A stretch of 64,000 nt of DNA, taken from contig DASZVS010000010.1 of assembly GCA_035546975.1 (NCBI GenBank), forward strand, positions 39,140-103,139, read 5' to 3'. This document shows positions 1 through 9,007 of this stretch, piece after piece. Position 1 is the stretch's first letter. The number at the start of each line of letters is the position of its first letter. Both the position numbers and the translations under genes were made by a program. This DNA is from JARIHC01 sp035546975. GTDB taxonomy: Bacteria; Patescibacteriota; Saccharimonadia; Saccharimonadales; UBA4665. The notes under the pieces are model-generated. The model made no database searches. It saw only the letters and a program-made list of their open reading frames with translations, and was not told the origin of the DNA.

Positions 1-288
1 AACTCTGGCCGCCAGAGCTTTTTCGGCTCGGCCCTCAGGCAATAAGCTCTCATTTTGCTCGCCGAGACTATTTACATAGAGGCGATAGCCTTTGTCGGTG
101 GGAATTCTGCCCGCACTGGTATGCGGCTGGGTTATGTAGCCCATACGTTCCAGCTCGGCCATTTCGGACCGGATGGTAGCCGAACTGACATTAAAAAGCT
201 TGGCAAGCAACGTACTGCCAACAGGACTGGCAACTTCGGCATACTGTTCGATAATGGCGTTTAAAATTTTTTCCTGGCGGCTGGTCAT
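1..288 (-). CDS. hrcA: Heat-inducible transcription repressor HrcA (N-terminal part, cut by window edge)
   Basis: The reading frame starts at the ATG complementary to 286-288 and runs off the left edge, giving the first 96 residues. They form the HrcA winged-helix DNA-binding domain: SSATIRSEMAELERMGYI is followed by QPHTSAGRIPTDKGYR, the family hallmark. HrcA represses chaperone genes by binding CIRCE, and a perfect CIRCE lies 41 bp upstream, so the gene should be autoregulated. The -10 box (317-322) leaves a leader of about 20 nt. gmk lies upstream on the same strand, separated by the CIRCE promoter. dnaK, dnaJ or grpE may follow outside the window; that cannot be seen. The identification is firm. 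Confidence 0.95.
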   Translation of the reverse strand, partial: MTSRQEKILNAIIEQYAEVASPVGSTLLAKLFNVSSATIRSEMAELERMGYITQPHTSAGRIPTDKGYRLYVNSLGEQNESLLPEGRAEKALAARV

Positions 289-316
289 AGCATCGCTAAC
301 CTTAAATATTTACTAA

Positions 317-346
317 ATTATACCGCTTTTAGCACTCGAGCGTCAA
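317..346 (-). promoter_or_regulatory. hrcA promoter
   Basis: On the minus strand TTGACG (346-341), an 18-bp spacer and TATAAT (322-317) form a near-consensus sigma70-type promoter reading toward hrcA. The -35 box is embedded in the CIRCE spacer. Confidence 0.85.
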
Positions 347-355
347 GAGTGCTAA
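329..355. promoter_or_regulatory. CIRCE operator (perfect)
   Basis: TTAGCACTC (329-337), nine bases, then GAGTGCTAA (347-355) is an exact match to the CIRCE consensus bound by HrcA. Its 9-bp spacer contains the minus-strand -35 box of the hrcA promoter, so bound repressor would directly occlude RNA polymerase. Confidence 0.97.
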
Positions 356-363
356 GTTCTTCC

Positions 364-1092
364 TCAGAGCGCTGCTTCGAGCCGGGCTAATATTTCCTGC
401 GCTACGTGCCTGCCTTCATCAGATTCCTTGCCAGCGGAGGCACCGTGCGCGATTTCGTCTACCGCTTCTACCGTTTGGCCGAGCTCGTCATTGATAACAA
501 ACCTGAAATAGTTTTTTTCGAGCGCATCCTGCAGTTCGAGTTTGGCCGTATGCATTCTTTTATGCAGGTCGTGCTGGTGGATACTGTCTCCGTAGCGGCT
601 TTTGAGCCGTTCCTGCCACGTGTCATAATCCGGCGGCAAGATAAATACAGCGTACACGCTGTCGGGCGCCATCGCTTTGTATTCGGCAACGCCTTGGACC
701 TCCAAGTCAGTTACGGCAATCTTGCCTTCATCATGTGCCGCTTGGATTTCCGCCACGCTCGTGCCATATACATTGCCGCTATACATTTTGGCCTCTACAT
801 ATGCGCCTTCATCAAGCATTTTTTCGGCCTGAGCTAAATTTATAAAATGATATTCGACTCCATCCCGTTCAAGTATGCCGCGATTTTCACGCGGCGGCCT
901 GGTGGTATGCGAGATGATGTGATGATAATTGCCCGTTGCAAGCAATTTTGTTTTGATGCTATCTTTACCGGCACCGGAAATGCCAACCAACAACAATATC
1001 GGCGTCTGCTGCACCAATTGGGCAGTGGCAGTCGAGGGTTTATAGCGGAGGAGTTTTTGTCTTAAACCATCGACCCTATCGGGTTCTTCCAT
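364..1092 (-). CDS. gmk: Guanylate kinase, with N-terminal extension
   Basis: Guanylate kinase phosphorylates GMP to GDP in nucleotide metabolism. The P-loop GISGAGKDS lies near residue 37, followed by the GMP-binding SHTTRPPRENR and YHF segments and the LEVQGVAEYK region. At 242 residues it is longer than the usual 190-210: about 30 N-terminal residues precede the P-loop and the C-terminus is slightly extended. The P-loop differs from the common GPSGAGK by Ile for Pro. A TATAAT box lies 6 nt before the ATG with no Shine-Dalgarno, so the mRNA is probably leaderless. lepA lies upstream on the same strand and hrcA downstream. Confidence 0.92.
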   Translation of the reverse strand: MEEPDRVDGLRQKLLRYKPSTATAQLVQQTPILLLVGISGAGKDSIKTKLLATGNYHHIISHTTRPPRENRGILERDGVEYHFINLAQAEKMLDEGAYVEAKMYSGNVYGTSVAEIQAAHDEGKIAVTDLEVQGVAEYKAMAPDSVYAVFILPPDYDTWQERLKSRYGDSIHQHDLHKRMHTAKLELQDALEKNYFRFVINDELGQTVEAVDEIAHGASAGKESDEGRHVAQEILARLEAAL

Positions 1093-1148
1093 TTCGTTAT
1101 TATACCCTAAAATGGCTGCTTTTTACAACCTGTGGACGAATCAGTTTC

Positions 1149-2927
1149 TTAGTCGCGGCGCAGCATTATCGTAAATGCTTCGGCAGGAATGTCGACTTTA
1201 CCGAATTTTTTTAGCCGCTTCTTACCCTTGGCTTGCTTGGCCAAAACTTTTTTCTTGCGTGTCACATCGCCGCCATAGAGTCCCGTTGTGACATCTTTGC
1301 GGTAAGCACTCAAATCCTCCCGGGCAATGAAACGCCCGCCTATTGCCGCTTGCAAGCTAACCTGGAAATTTTGCCGGGGAATAACGTCTTTGAGCTTCTG
1401 CACCGTATCGCGCCCTAATCTCTGGGCTTCGCTGCGATGGACCATAACACTCAACGCGCCAACCATATCCCCAGCAACGTAAAAATCCAAGCGTACGAGA
1501 TCTTCGGCGCGGTAATCTGCCAATTCATAGTTAAAAGATCCGTAGCCACTGGTAAGGCTTTTCAGCTGATCGTAAAAATCGGTTAACAAGTTTGCCAATG
1601 GCGCTTCAAAGCTGATGACGGCCCGTTTGTCGACATAGCTAATATTTTTTTGCAGACCGCGCTTGGCGGAAATAAGCTGGATAACCGAGCCCACATAGTC
1701 CTGGGGCACGATGATTTCACCCTTAATCCACGGCTCACGGATTTCATTGATTTTCGCCGGATCTGGCAAATCCGCGGCGCTTTTAATATCCAGTGCTTCG
1801 CCGCTGATAAGTTCAACCTGGTAATCCGTGGAAGGATTGGTGACAACGAGTTCTAGGCCGTATTCGCGCTCCAGCCGCTCGCGGACAATGTCCATATGAA
1901 GCAGGCCGAGAAAGCCGATGCGCACGCCAAAACCTAAAACCGGAGAGTTTTCCAGCGAAAACTGCAGGGCCGAATCGCTTAGGGAAAGCTTCTCGACCGC
2001 ATCTTTGAGCAATTGGTAATTCTCATTGCTGTCAGGGAAAAAACCGGCATACACGAAAGGCTGGACATTCCGGTAGCCGGGCAGAGGTTTGGTTGCCGGC
2101 TTGGCACTAATTGTGATGGTGTCACCAACTTTTGCCTCCCGTGTTGATTTCAGATTGGTAACTATGTAGCCAATTTCTCCCGAGCCTAGCGTTGCCTCCC
2201 GCGTCATTTCAGGAGTTAAGGCCCCGACTTCCAGTGCAATGCCGGCAGCTTTTGTAGCCATCATAGTAATACTGGCATTTGCTGGAATTGATCCGTCAAA
2301 TATACGTACATACAAAATTACTCCACGGTAATCATCGTAGTAGCTGTCGAAAATGAGTGCTCGGGTTGCCGCTTGGCCTGGGCTTTTCGGCGGAGGAACA
2401 TCTGCAATAATTGCACTTAGCACTGCTTCTACGTTTTGGCCCGTCTTCGCTGAAATTTCAATGATGTCCGAACGGTCGCAACCAAGCAGGCTGATAATCT
2501 CAGCGCTCACCCGCTCTACGTCAGCAGCCGGCAAATCAATCTTGTTAAGTACTGGGATGATCTTCAGCTCTGCCTCCATGGCAAGGTACACGTTAGCGAG
2601 TGTCTGCGCCTGAATGCCTTGGGTTGCGTCAACGACTAAGAGGGCGCCTTCGCATGCCTGAAGGCTTCTAGAAACTTCATAACTAAAGTCGACGTGGCCA
2701 GGAGTATCGATAAGGTTGAGTTCATAACCTTTATGCTTCATCCGTACCGGAGCTAGCTTGATAGTTATGCCCTTTTCGCGCTCAAGATCCATTTTATCGA
2801 GCAGCTGTGCTTTCATATCGCGCTTTTGTACTGTACCAGTCAATTCCAGCAACCGGTCGGCAAGCGTCGACTTGCCATGATCTATATGGGCTATGATACA
2901 AAAATTACGAATATGGTCTTGCTGCAT
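1149..2927 (-). CDS. lepA: Elongation factor 4 (LepA), ribosome-associated GTPase
   Basis: The 592-residue protein has full LepA architecture: a GTPase domain with AHIDHGKST (about 13-21), DTPGH and NKIDL motifs, followed by domains II, III and V and the LepA-specific C-terminal domain. That domain has YVDKRAVISFEAPLANLLTDFYDQLKS-type sequence and a basic KKKVLAKQAKGKKRLKKFG stretch. LepA acts on translating 70S ribosomes and back-translocates or remodels stalled complexes. The length is typical (about 600). TATAAT lies 10 nt before the ATG, so the leader is only a few nucleotides. A divergent methyltransferase gene begins 48 bp away. Confidence 0.96.
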   Translation of the reverse strand: MQQDHIRNFCIIAHIDHGKSTLADRLLELTGTVQKRDMKAQLLDKMDLEREKGITIKLAPVRMKHKGYELNLIDTPGHVDFSYEVSRSLQACEGALLVVDATQGIQAQTLANVYLAMEAELKIIPVLNKIDLPAADVERVSAEIISLLGCDRSDIIEISAKTGQNVEAVLSAIIADVPPPKSPGQAATRALIFDSYYDDYRGVILYVRIFDGSIPANASITMMATKAAGIALEVGALTPEMTREATLGSGEIGYIVTNLKSTREAKVGDTITISAKPATKPLPGYRNVQPFVYAGFFPDSNENYQLLKDAVEKLSLSDSALQFSLENSPVLGFGVRIGFLGLLHMDIVRERLEREYGLELVVTNPSTDYQVELISGEALDIKSAADLPDPAKINEIREPWIKGEIIVPQDYVGSVIQLISAKRGLQKNISYVDKRAVISFEAPLANLLTDFYDQLKSLTSGYGSFNYELADYRAEDLVRLDFYVAGDMVGALSVMVHRSEAQRLGRDTVQKLKDVIPRQNFQVSLQAAIGGRFIAREDLSAYRKDVTTGLYGGDVTRKKKVLAKQAKGKKRLKKFGKVDIPAEAFTIMLRRD

Positions 2928-2974
2928 GTAGAACTTTATTATAACAGAGGTCAGGAACTTTTTTGGTACTATAT

Positions 2975-3664
2975 ATGCAAAGTATGCGCAGCTACACGCC
3001 CGATGAATACAGCCGCCTGGTAGAAGCCTCTGAAAACAAAGGGCTTCAGGATTATATGGAGCAAGAAGCAGAGTTCATAACCCGGACGCCCGATGCTCTT
3101 CACAGAACTTTCGTAGACCTTGGCGCGGGCCACGGCAGGGTTATTTCGACCTTGGCAGATACAGCCCATGAGGTAATAGCCATTGAGATAAACCCCGAGA
3201 TGTATGCGGAATTAGAAAGGCGCAGCGGCAATTATAAAAATGTTACCGTTATTGCCGGCGACTTCAATGATTTGGCTGGCGTACTTTCCGGCTTTGAATT
3301 AATACGGCCGGTTTTTCTCATACTGCAAAATACACTTGGTACCGTTGAAGGAGATTATCGAAAAACGCTGCAATCTATGAGAGAATGCGCGGAACACGAA
3401 AACGGTGAATTGGTTATCTCGCTCTTCAGGCAAGAGGCCTTGGCGACGTGGGGGCTCGCAATGTATAAAGCGGCCGCAAGCATGGTTGGTAACTACGACG
3501 CCGGCAAAAGCAACTTAGATGAAGGGATTTTTTGCACCGACACGAGCCACATGTCAAAGTGGTGGACCGATAAAGACATCAAAGAAATTCTTAGACAAAC
3601 CGGTGGCACGCTATTAGAGCACCGCAAGCAAAAAAACTTTAGCCTGCTTCGTATAACTTACTAA
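2975..3664 (+). CDS. SAM-dependent methyltransferase (class I), substrate unknown
   Basis: A Rossmann methyltransferase fold is indicated by FVDLGAGHGRVISTLA (motif I, about residues 47-62), the acidic IAIEINPEMYAELE of motif II, and a DFNDLAG segment. The substrate cannot be read from sequence. I chose the ATG at 2975 (229 residues); a TTG at 2963 would add four residues. The start lies close to AT-rich promoter-like sequence shared with the divergent lepA. No Shine-Dalgarno is evident. The gene stands alone, converging with the radC operon at its 3' end (4-bp gap). Confidence 0.75.
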   Translation: MQSMRSYTPDEYSRLVEASENKGLQDYMEQEAEFITRTPDALHRTFVDLGAGHGRVISTLADTAHEVIAIEINPEMYAELERRSGNYKNVTVIAGDFNDLAGVLSGFELIRPVFLILQNTLGTVEGDYRKTLQSMRECAEHENGELVISLFRQEALATWGLAMYKAAASMVGNYDAGKSNLDEGIFCTDTSHMSKWWTDKDIKEILRQTGGTLLEHRKQKNFSLLRITY

Positions 3665-3668
3665 TCTA

Positions 3669-3974
3669 CTACTGGCGATGCTCGGGCGCCTTGCGGACTA
3701 GCTTATAGCGCCGTTGCAGATACAATAAGGTACTGACAATTTTCTCGAGTTGCGGCCGGGCGATTTCCGATTCGTCATTGAGCAAGTCGCCAACTTGATC
3801 CAACGTAGTGGCAAGTGAGATTAAACAATCGCCTGAAGCTACCGAAGCTTCAATTTCTAAATCGGCCCGGTCATAATCGCCATCATGCAACAGCCACGGC
3901 CGTGCCGCAATGCCATGTGTTGATACTACGCCGAATGGTTCCAGGCAGTATGCCCCTACATTACTATTGCCCAC
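3669..3974 (-). CDS. Hypothetical protein co-encoded with RadC
   Basis: A 101-residue protein of no family I recognise. It is mixed alpha/beta in composition with an acidic centre (YDRADLEIEAS) and a basic C-terminus (YLQRRYKLVRKAPEHRQ). There is no signal peptide or membrane segment. Its start overlaps the 3' end of radC by 11 bp, which implies translational coupling and shared expression. A role linked to RadC is only an inference from this arrangement. Confidence 0.6.
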   Translation of the reverse strand: MGNSNVGAYCLEPFGVVSTHGIAARPWLLHDGDYDRADLEIEASVASGDCLISLATTLDQVGDLLNDESEIARPQLEKIVSTLLYLQRRYKLVRKAPEHRQ

Positions 3975-4734
3975 GGTCGACGAGCTCCATAATGCTTACA
4001 AATTTAGTACTGGTAATGACAAGATGGTCAAGCAGTTCTATACCAAGGACTTTGCTAGCAGCTAATAGCTGTTCGGTAACATGAATGTCCGCTTGGGTCG
4101 GCTCAAGCCTACCGGACGGATGGTTATGCGCCAAAATAACCGCTACGGCACCACGCTCAATCGCCGGTTGGAATACTTCACGCGGATGGACTATGTTTGA
4201 AGTAAGGCTGCCTATCGAAATTACTTCATCATGGACGACTTTATAGCGGCTGTTCAGATACAGGCCGCGAAGCTGTTCTTTCTGGCTATCGCCCATTCCC
4301 TTTAAATATTGATAGGCCTGTTTTGCATTCCGAATATGGACGGGCCTGCCGGACGATTGGCGCGCATAAAACCGCCTGCCTAATTCCAAGCTGGCAACGA
4401 TTTGGCAAGCTTTCGTAAGTGGTATATCAGCCGTCTGGCTAAGCCGTTCCGGACTGAGCTCATTAGCAATGGCCTTTTCGCCGTATTCTCTGAGTGTGCG
4501 ATGCGCCATAGCCAGAACATCTTCCTTACGGTTTCCTACGCCCCATAGGATGGCCACAAGCTCAGCGACCGACAGGCTGCTGGCACCTGCCCGTAGCAAC
4601 CGTTCGCGGGGCCGGTCATCCTCCGGCATATCACGGACCCGTAATATATATTGGTTATCTATCTCAGTAAAAATAAGGTCGTGGTCTGGAACGGAATATG
4701 TGGCGCTTTTTTCTATTAATGCTTGGGTGGTCAT
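3964..4734 (-). CDS. radC: RadC family protein (JAB1/MPN-type metalloprotease fold)
   Basis: The 256-residue protein has an N-terminal helix-hairpin-helix-like region (LLRAGASSLSVAELVAILWG, typical UPF0758) and a C-terminal JAB1/MPN domain. The domain carries the zinc site motif HNHPSG followed ten residues later by D (HNHPSGRLEPTQADIHV). RadC was named for DNA repair but its cellular role is unsettled; domesticated members resemble phage anti-restriction proteins. The N-terminus has about 30 extra residues before the usual start. It is first in a two-gene unit with the overlapping hypothetical gene. Confidence 0.9.
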   Translation of the reverse strand: MTTQALIEKSATYSVPDHDLIFTEIDNQYILRVRDMPEDDRPRERLLRAGASSLSVAELVAILWGVGNRKEDVLAMAHRTLREYGEKAIANELSPERLSQTADIPLTKACQIVASLELGRRFYARQSSGRPVHIRNAKQAYQYLKGMGDSQKEQLRGLYLNSRYKVVHDEVISIGSLTSNIVHPREVFQPAIERGAVAVILAHNHPSGRLEPTQADIHVTEQLLAASKVLGIELLDHLVITSTKFVSIMELVDRGQ

Positions 4735-4791
4735 AACGTATGCCTCTTAGGATTACAAATAAATATTAAATTATTCTTAAATATTCTGAAA

Positions 4792-6396
4792 TTATATCTC
4801 GAATTTAATAGGCTTCAAGACTAATTTGCGCAAGCGGTTGAAAATCGGCCTAACTTCTTCTAGGCCAAACAACGCGGAAACAGTAATGTGTACGCTAAAT
4901 GTCACGAGTGTGATGGCAGCCAGCTTGGAACCCAGAGCTAAGATACCCCTATCGTTAAGTCCGAGCGGATAGAGAGAAATCATTATAAAGGCGGCTACCA
5001 CGCTAAATCCTGTAACAGAAGCAATGCGCCATACGCCGTTCCAGAAACGGGCGTCGAACAGCTTTGGATCCCGAATCAGCATAATGATAGAGAGAATGAA
5101 GACTTCAATCGCAGCCACAATGGACTGGGCCAGTGCCAGGCCGGAAACGCCGTAAGCTGACGGCCGGGATAGCGTAACCGCTAAGAAAACGTTGAGAGCT
5201 ATGACAAAGAGCGAGACGATAAGCGGCGTTATGGTATCTTTCTGCGCGTAGTACCAGCGGGAAATAATAGCGTAAATGATGCGGAAAAAGATAGCGACAG
5301 TTAGAAAGCCGAAGATAGTGGCAATTTGAGCGTTGCCGTTAGTGTAAATAAGACGAGCAAGATAGCCGCGGGCAAAGTAACAAATCGTGACAAGGGGCGC
5401 GCTGATCCAAATCATAGCCCGGAGCACCATTAAAAAGTCTTTACGGAAAAGATCGGGCCGGTGTTGACTCAAGCGGGCATTTAGGCGTGGAAATGCGGCC
5501 GTGGAAATGGCCGTACCGACTAATAGGATCGGCGCCGTACTTAGTATGTAAGCGTTGCTCCAATAAGTAATATTGCCCGATCCGAGGCCACTGGCCAAAT
5601 GGGTTTCCACAATGTTTTCAACCTGATCCATGCCCTGGTCTAGCGAGCGAGGCGGTAAGTTGCGGAGCACAACGTGAAAATCATGGCTGCGCCAAGAGAT
5701 TTTCGGCCGCCAGTGGAAATTTAATTTCCACAAACCGGCAATCACGACGAGCAGCTGCAATACGGCGCCGATAAGCGCGCCGACGCCAAGGCCAACCAAC
5801 CCGATATTATTCTTAAAAACATAAATGCTGATGATAATTGACAAGTTATAAAAAAGCGGCGCAATGGCATAAAAGAAAAAACGGCCGAACGTCTGCTGCA
5901 CACTGGTGAGCACGCCGGAAATTGTAAATAGCAACGGGTTAAGCGCCAGAAAACGCATAATGGTGGTAGCTGTGTCGAGCTGGGGAGGCGACAATCCGGG
6001 CGCTACAATGTGCTGGATAAGCGGCTTGGCAAATATCAAAATGATGACTGCCACGACGGCCATAATAATGATCAGGAAGTTCATCAGCCAATCGGCTATT
6101 TCCCAGGCGCTCTGCCGGCCGCTCTTGTGCAGGCGGTCCGACAAAACCGGCATAAAAGCAACACCGAGTGCGCCGGCGGCAAGCGTGAAGAAAAAGAAAT
6201 CCGGAATAGTGAATGCCGCGAAGTAGGCGTCGGTACTATGAGGACCAGTCGCCGGAAAGTTTGCATTGACTAGTTTAGTTCGCAAAAAACCAAGCAGCTG
6301 CCCGATAAAAGATGTTGCCATAAGCAAAAAGGCAACATTGCTGATGCTTATTCGCGACTTCTTTTTTGATGTCGATGCGGCGGAACTAGGATTCAT
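4792..6396 (-). CDS. murJ: Lipid II flippase MurJ
   Basis: A 534-residue polytopic protein with about 14 predicted membrane segments and MVF/MurJ family sequence: LGFLRTKLVNANFP near the N-terminus, TDAYFAAFTIPDFFFFTLAAGALGVAFMPVLS, and a central SLDQGMDQVENIVETHLASGLGSGNITYWSNAY. It flips the undecaprenyl-linked peptidoglycan precursor across the membrane. The basic N-terminus (STSKKKSRISIS) would be cytoplasmic. A TATACT box lies 15 nt before the ATG, leaving a leader of about 8 nt without a clear Shine-Dalgarno. Confidence 0.93.
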   Translation of the reverse strand: MNPSSAASTSKKKSRISISNVAFLLMATSFIGQLLGFLRTKLVNANFPATGPHSTDAYFAAFTIPDFFFFTLAAGALGVAFMPVLSDRLHKSGRQSAWEIADWLMNFLIIIMAVVAVIILIFAKPLIQHIVAPGLSPPQLDTATTIMRFLALNPLLFTISGVLTSVQQTFGRFFFYAIAPLFYNLSIIISIYVFKNNIGLVGLGVGALIGAVLQLLVVIAGLWKLNFHWRPKISWRSHDFHVVLRNLPPRSLDQGMDQVENIVETHLASGLGSGNITYWSNAYILSTAPILLVGTAISTAAFPRLNARLSQHRPDLFRKDFLMVLRAMIWISAPLVTICYFARGYLARLIYTNGNAQIATIFGFLTVAIFFRIIYAIISRWYYAQKDTITPLIVSLFVIALNVFLAVTLSRPSAYGVSGLALAQSIVAAIEVFILSIIMLIRDPKLFDARFWNGVWRIASVTGFSVVAAFIMISLYPLGLNDRGILALGSKLAAITLVTFSVHITVSALFGLEEVRPIFNRLRKLVLKPIKFEI

Positions 6397-6460
6397 GATA
6401 CGTTATCACCCAGTATAGACCAGCCGCTCTTGAGATAACAGCTCAATAAGGTAATCCGCG

Positions 6461-7066
6461 CTATTGAATCGTGTAGCCTTTTAGGGCAAAGGTAGGAAAC
6501 TGAACACCATCTACCTGCCACTGGCCGTCATTCTTTCGCAAGGTTATGCTGGTAATGCCTGACCCCCCAGGACCGTTTGTTGAGTAATTAACGGTGGCCG
6601 TTGTTTTTCCGTTGAAATCGTTGATACCAAAGTTTTTACGGACTGGCTTCCCCTCAATATTCTTATGGGCGGTCCGTATAACTACATCTAGCTTAGCTTC
6701 GCTGTTATTCTGCCGAAAAGTGCTGTCTGTAAGCTGATAGGCTGCCGAAGCGTTATTGTTTGCCAGATCTTGTATAAAATTATCGCTTACCGTTTCTGCC
6801 GCTTTACCTTCGGAATTTAGATGGGTAAAAACAGATGTTAAAAGAATAATTACTACAGCCAATACGAGAATTACTCCTACGGCTATTATCCTTATGCGGG
6901 GTCTGCGTTTTCGTGGAGAGTTATCATCATTGCCGGCGGGTACCACGGCTGGATTATTCTGATTAGGAGAAACTGTTGATGATACTGAATCTGTCGGAAG
7001 TACTGGCGACTGGTAATTGGCGTCAGAAGGTTGAGGCGTTTGCGCGTCCTTCGTTTCGTTTTTCAT
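6461..7066 (-). CDS. Single-pass membrane protein with extracytoplasmic NTF2-like (DUF4878-like) domain
   Basis: A 201-residue protein. A Pro/Ser/Asn-rich cytoplasmic N-terminus with a basic cluster (SPRKRRPRIR) precedes one membrane segment (IIAVGVILVLAVVIILLTSVF, about 75-95). The outer domain runs from about 105: NFIQDLANNNASAAYQLTDSTFR ... VDVVIR ... ITLRKNDGQWQVDGVQF. That layout, helical start plus a terminal W-x-V strand, resembles DUF4878/NTF2-like lipoprotein domains of unknown ligand. It lies between murJ and ftsH on the same strand; a functional link is not shown. Confidence 0.6.
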   Translation of the reverse strand: MKNETKDAQTPQPSDANYQSPVLPTDSVSSTVSPNQNNPAVVPAGNDDNSPRKRRPRIRIIAVGVILVLAVVIILLTSVFTHLNSEGKAAETVSDNFIQDLANNNASAAYQLTDSTFRQNNSEAKLDVVIRTAHKNIEGKPVRKNFGINDFNGKTTATVNYSTNGPGGSGITSITLRKNDGQWQVDGVQFPTFALKGYTIQ

Positions 7067-7098
7067 AATTTTACACTAACATTAATTACTTCAGCCGG

Positions 7099-8973
7099 CT
7101 AATACAACGCGGCGGCAGATGGAAGCTTGGCACCTTTGAGGGCTTCAACGACTTCGTCGGCATTCACGGTTTCTTTTTCAATCAATTTATCCTTAAGCTT
7201 TTCGAGATGCGTAAGATTAGCTTTGATGACTGCCCGGGCGCGGACAGCGGCCTCTGTAATAAGTGACTCTACTTCGTCGTCGATTACTTTGGCGGTTTCA
7301 TCTGAATATTCGCGTTCATGAACAAGCCGGTCAAGCATCATGCCATCGTCAACGTGAAAAACTTGGTCGCGAAGCTTTTTGCCCATACCTTGGTTAACTA
7401 CCATGTCGCGGGCCATTTCGGCGGCTTGCTGCAAGTCGTTGCTGGCACCGGTCGTGATGCGGTCTTTGCCGAGCACAACTTCTTCAGCGATACGGCCACC
7501 AAGCGCGCGGGCAAGCATGTCTTTAAACTGGATGAGCGATACGTATACGCGATCTTCGGGCGGGATAGACCAGGTTACGCCGCCGGTAGCACCGCGCGGA
7601 ATAATGGTAACCTTGTGTACCGGATCAGCATCGGGCATAACATGGCCGACTAAAGCGTGGCCGGCCTCATGATAGGCCGTCGTAAGCTTATCGGCTTCGG
7701 TCATTATTTTACTCTTGCGTTCCGGACCGATGGCAACACGTTCGAAAGCCTCGGTGACATCGTGTTCAGTAATTTCATGGTGTGAATTGCGGGCAGCAAT
7801 AATGGCGGCTTCATTGGCAATGTTTGCCAGGTCTGCCCCAGAAGAACCGGCAGCCTTTGCGGCCAAGGCATCAAGATCGACATTTTTGCTGATCGGTTTT
7901 TTCTCAAAGTGGACCTTTAGAATAGCTTCGCGGTCTTTGCGGTCAGGCAGGCCGATATTAACCCGCCGGTCAAAACGTCCGGGGCGCAAGAGTGCCGGGT
8001 CGAGCACATCTGCCCGGTTAGTAGCGGCTAGCACAATGACATTCTGGCCCTGTTCGAAACCATCCATTTCTACCAGAATTTGGTTCAAGGTCTGCTCGCG
8101 TTCGTCGTGCCCGCCGCCCATGCCGGAACCGCGGCGCCGGCCAACAGCGTCAATCTCGTCTACGAAAATAATGCAGGGTGCGTTTTTCTTGGCCTTGGCA
8201 AATAGGTCGCGTACGCGGGAGGCGCCTACACCAACGAACATCTCAACGAATTCCGAACCCGAAATACTGAAGAACGGCACATTTGCTTCGCCGGCTACAG
8301 CCCGTGCAAGCATAGTTTTACCGGTACCCGGAGGACCAACCAGCAAAACGCCTTTCGGTATCCTGGCGCCCATTCCGGAAAACTTCTTTGGAAACTTCAG
8401 AAACTCAACGACTTCTTCAAGATCCTGCTTGGCTTCATCGCTACCGGCAATATCTTTGAAATTAATCTTGTCCTTCTCGTTGCCATATAAACGGGCGCGG
8501 CTTTTGCCAAAACTGAGCGCTTGGTTGCCCTGCCCCTGCGCACTGCGGAGCATGAAATATAAGAAACCGGCAATCAATAATACGGGAATGATAGCTTCTG
8601 CCAGCCCAACCCACGTGGAGGTACCGCTGGATTCTGGCTTATACGAAACAGAAACTTTGGAAGTATTGAAACCCTGGTCTTTCAGGCTGGAATTACCGTC
8701 GACATATGTCTTGAGTGTGGCGTGGTCTTCGCCCTTCGTTGTGATGTCCAGCTCATTGTTATTCACGACGATTTTGCTGTATTTGCCAGAGTTGGTATCA
8801 GCAATAGCCTGGCTGGCAGAAATGGTCTTCAGGCTGCTCGGCTGGTTCGCAGCCGCGAAAACGATTAATGCGAATAGTACGAGTAGCGCGATGAAGCCGG
8901 CGTTCTTCATGCCGCGGTTATTGCCGCTACCCTTGCCTGATTTACGACCGGAACGGAACGATTTTTTATCCAT
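7099..8973 (-). CDS. ftsH: ATP-dependent zinc metalloprotease FtsH
   Basis: A 624-residue membrane AAA+ protease. A basic N-terminus precedes transmembrane segment 1 (about 24-42), a periplasmic domain, and segment 2 (about 123-141). The AAA domain has Walker A GPPGTGKT (213-220), Walker B CIIFVDEID (267-275) and arginine finger region RPGRFDRR. The M41 protease domain carries the zinc-binding HEAGH (435-439). It degrades membrane and short-lived cytosolic proteins. TATAAT stands 8 nt before the ATG and no Shine-Dalgarno is present, indicating a leaderless transcript. tilS lies just upstream on the same strand (34-bp gap). Confidence 0.97.
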   Translation of the reverse strand: MDKKSFRSGRKSGKGSGNNRGMKNAGFIALLVLFALIVFAAANQPSSLKTISASQAIADTNSGKYSKIVVNNNELDITTKGEDHATLKTYVDGNSSLKDQGFNTSKVSVSYKPESSGTSTWVGLAEAIIPVLLIAGFLYFMLRSAQGQGNQALSFGKSRARLYGNEKDKINFKDIAGSDEAKQDLEEVVEFLKFPKKFSGMGARIPKGVLLVGPPGTGKTMLARAVAGEANVPFFSISGSEFVEMFVGVGASRVRDLFAKAKKNAPCIIFVDEIDAVGRRRGSGMGGGHDEREQTLNQILVEMDGFEQGQNVIVLAATNRADVLDPALLRPGRFDRRVNIGLPDRKDREAILKVHFEKKPISKNVDLDALAAKAAGSSGADLANIANEAAIIAARNSHHEITEHDVTEAFERVAIGPERKSKIMTEADKLTTAYHEAGHALVGHVMPDADPVHKVTIIPRGATGGVTWSIPPEDRVYVSLIQFKDMLARALGGRIAEEVVLGKDRITTGASNDLQQAAEMARDMVVNQGMGKKLRDQVFHVDDGMMLDRLVHEREYSDETAKVIDDEVESLITEAAVRARAVIKANLTHLEKLKDKLIEKETVNADEVVEALKGAKLPSAAALY

Positions 8974-9007
8974 GGATTCCTATTATACCTCCGCTATATT
9001 ATTTTTG

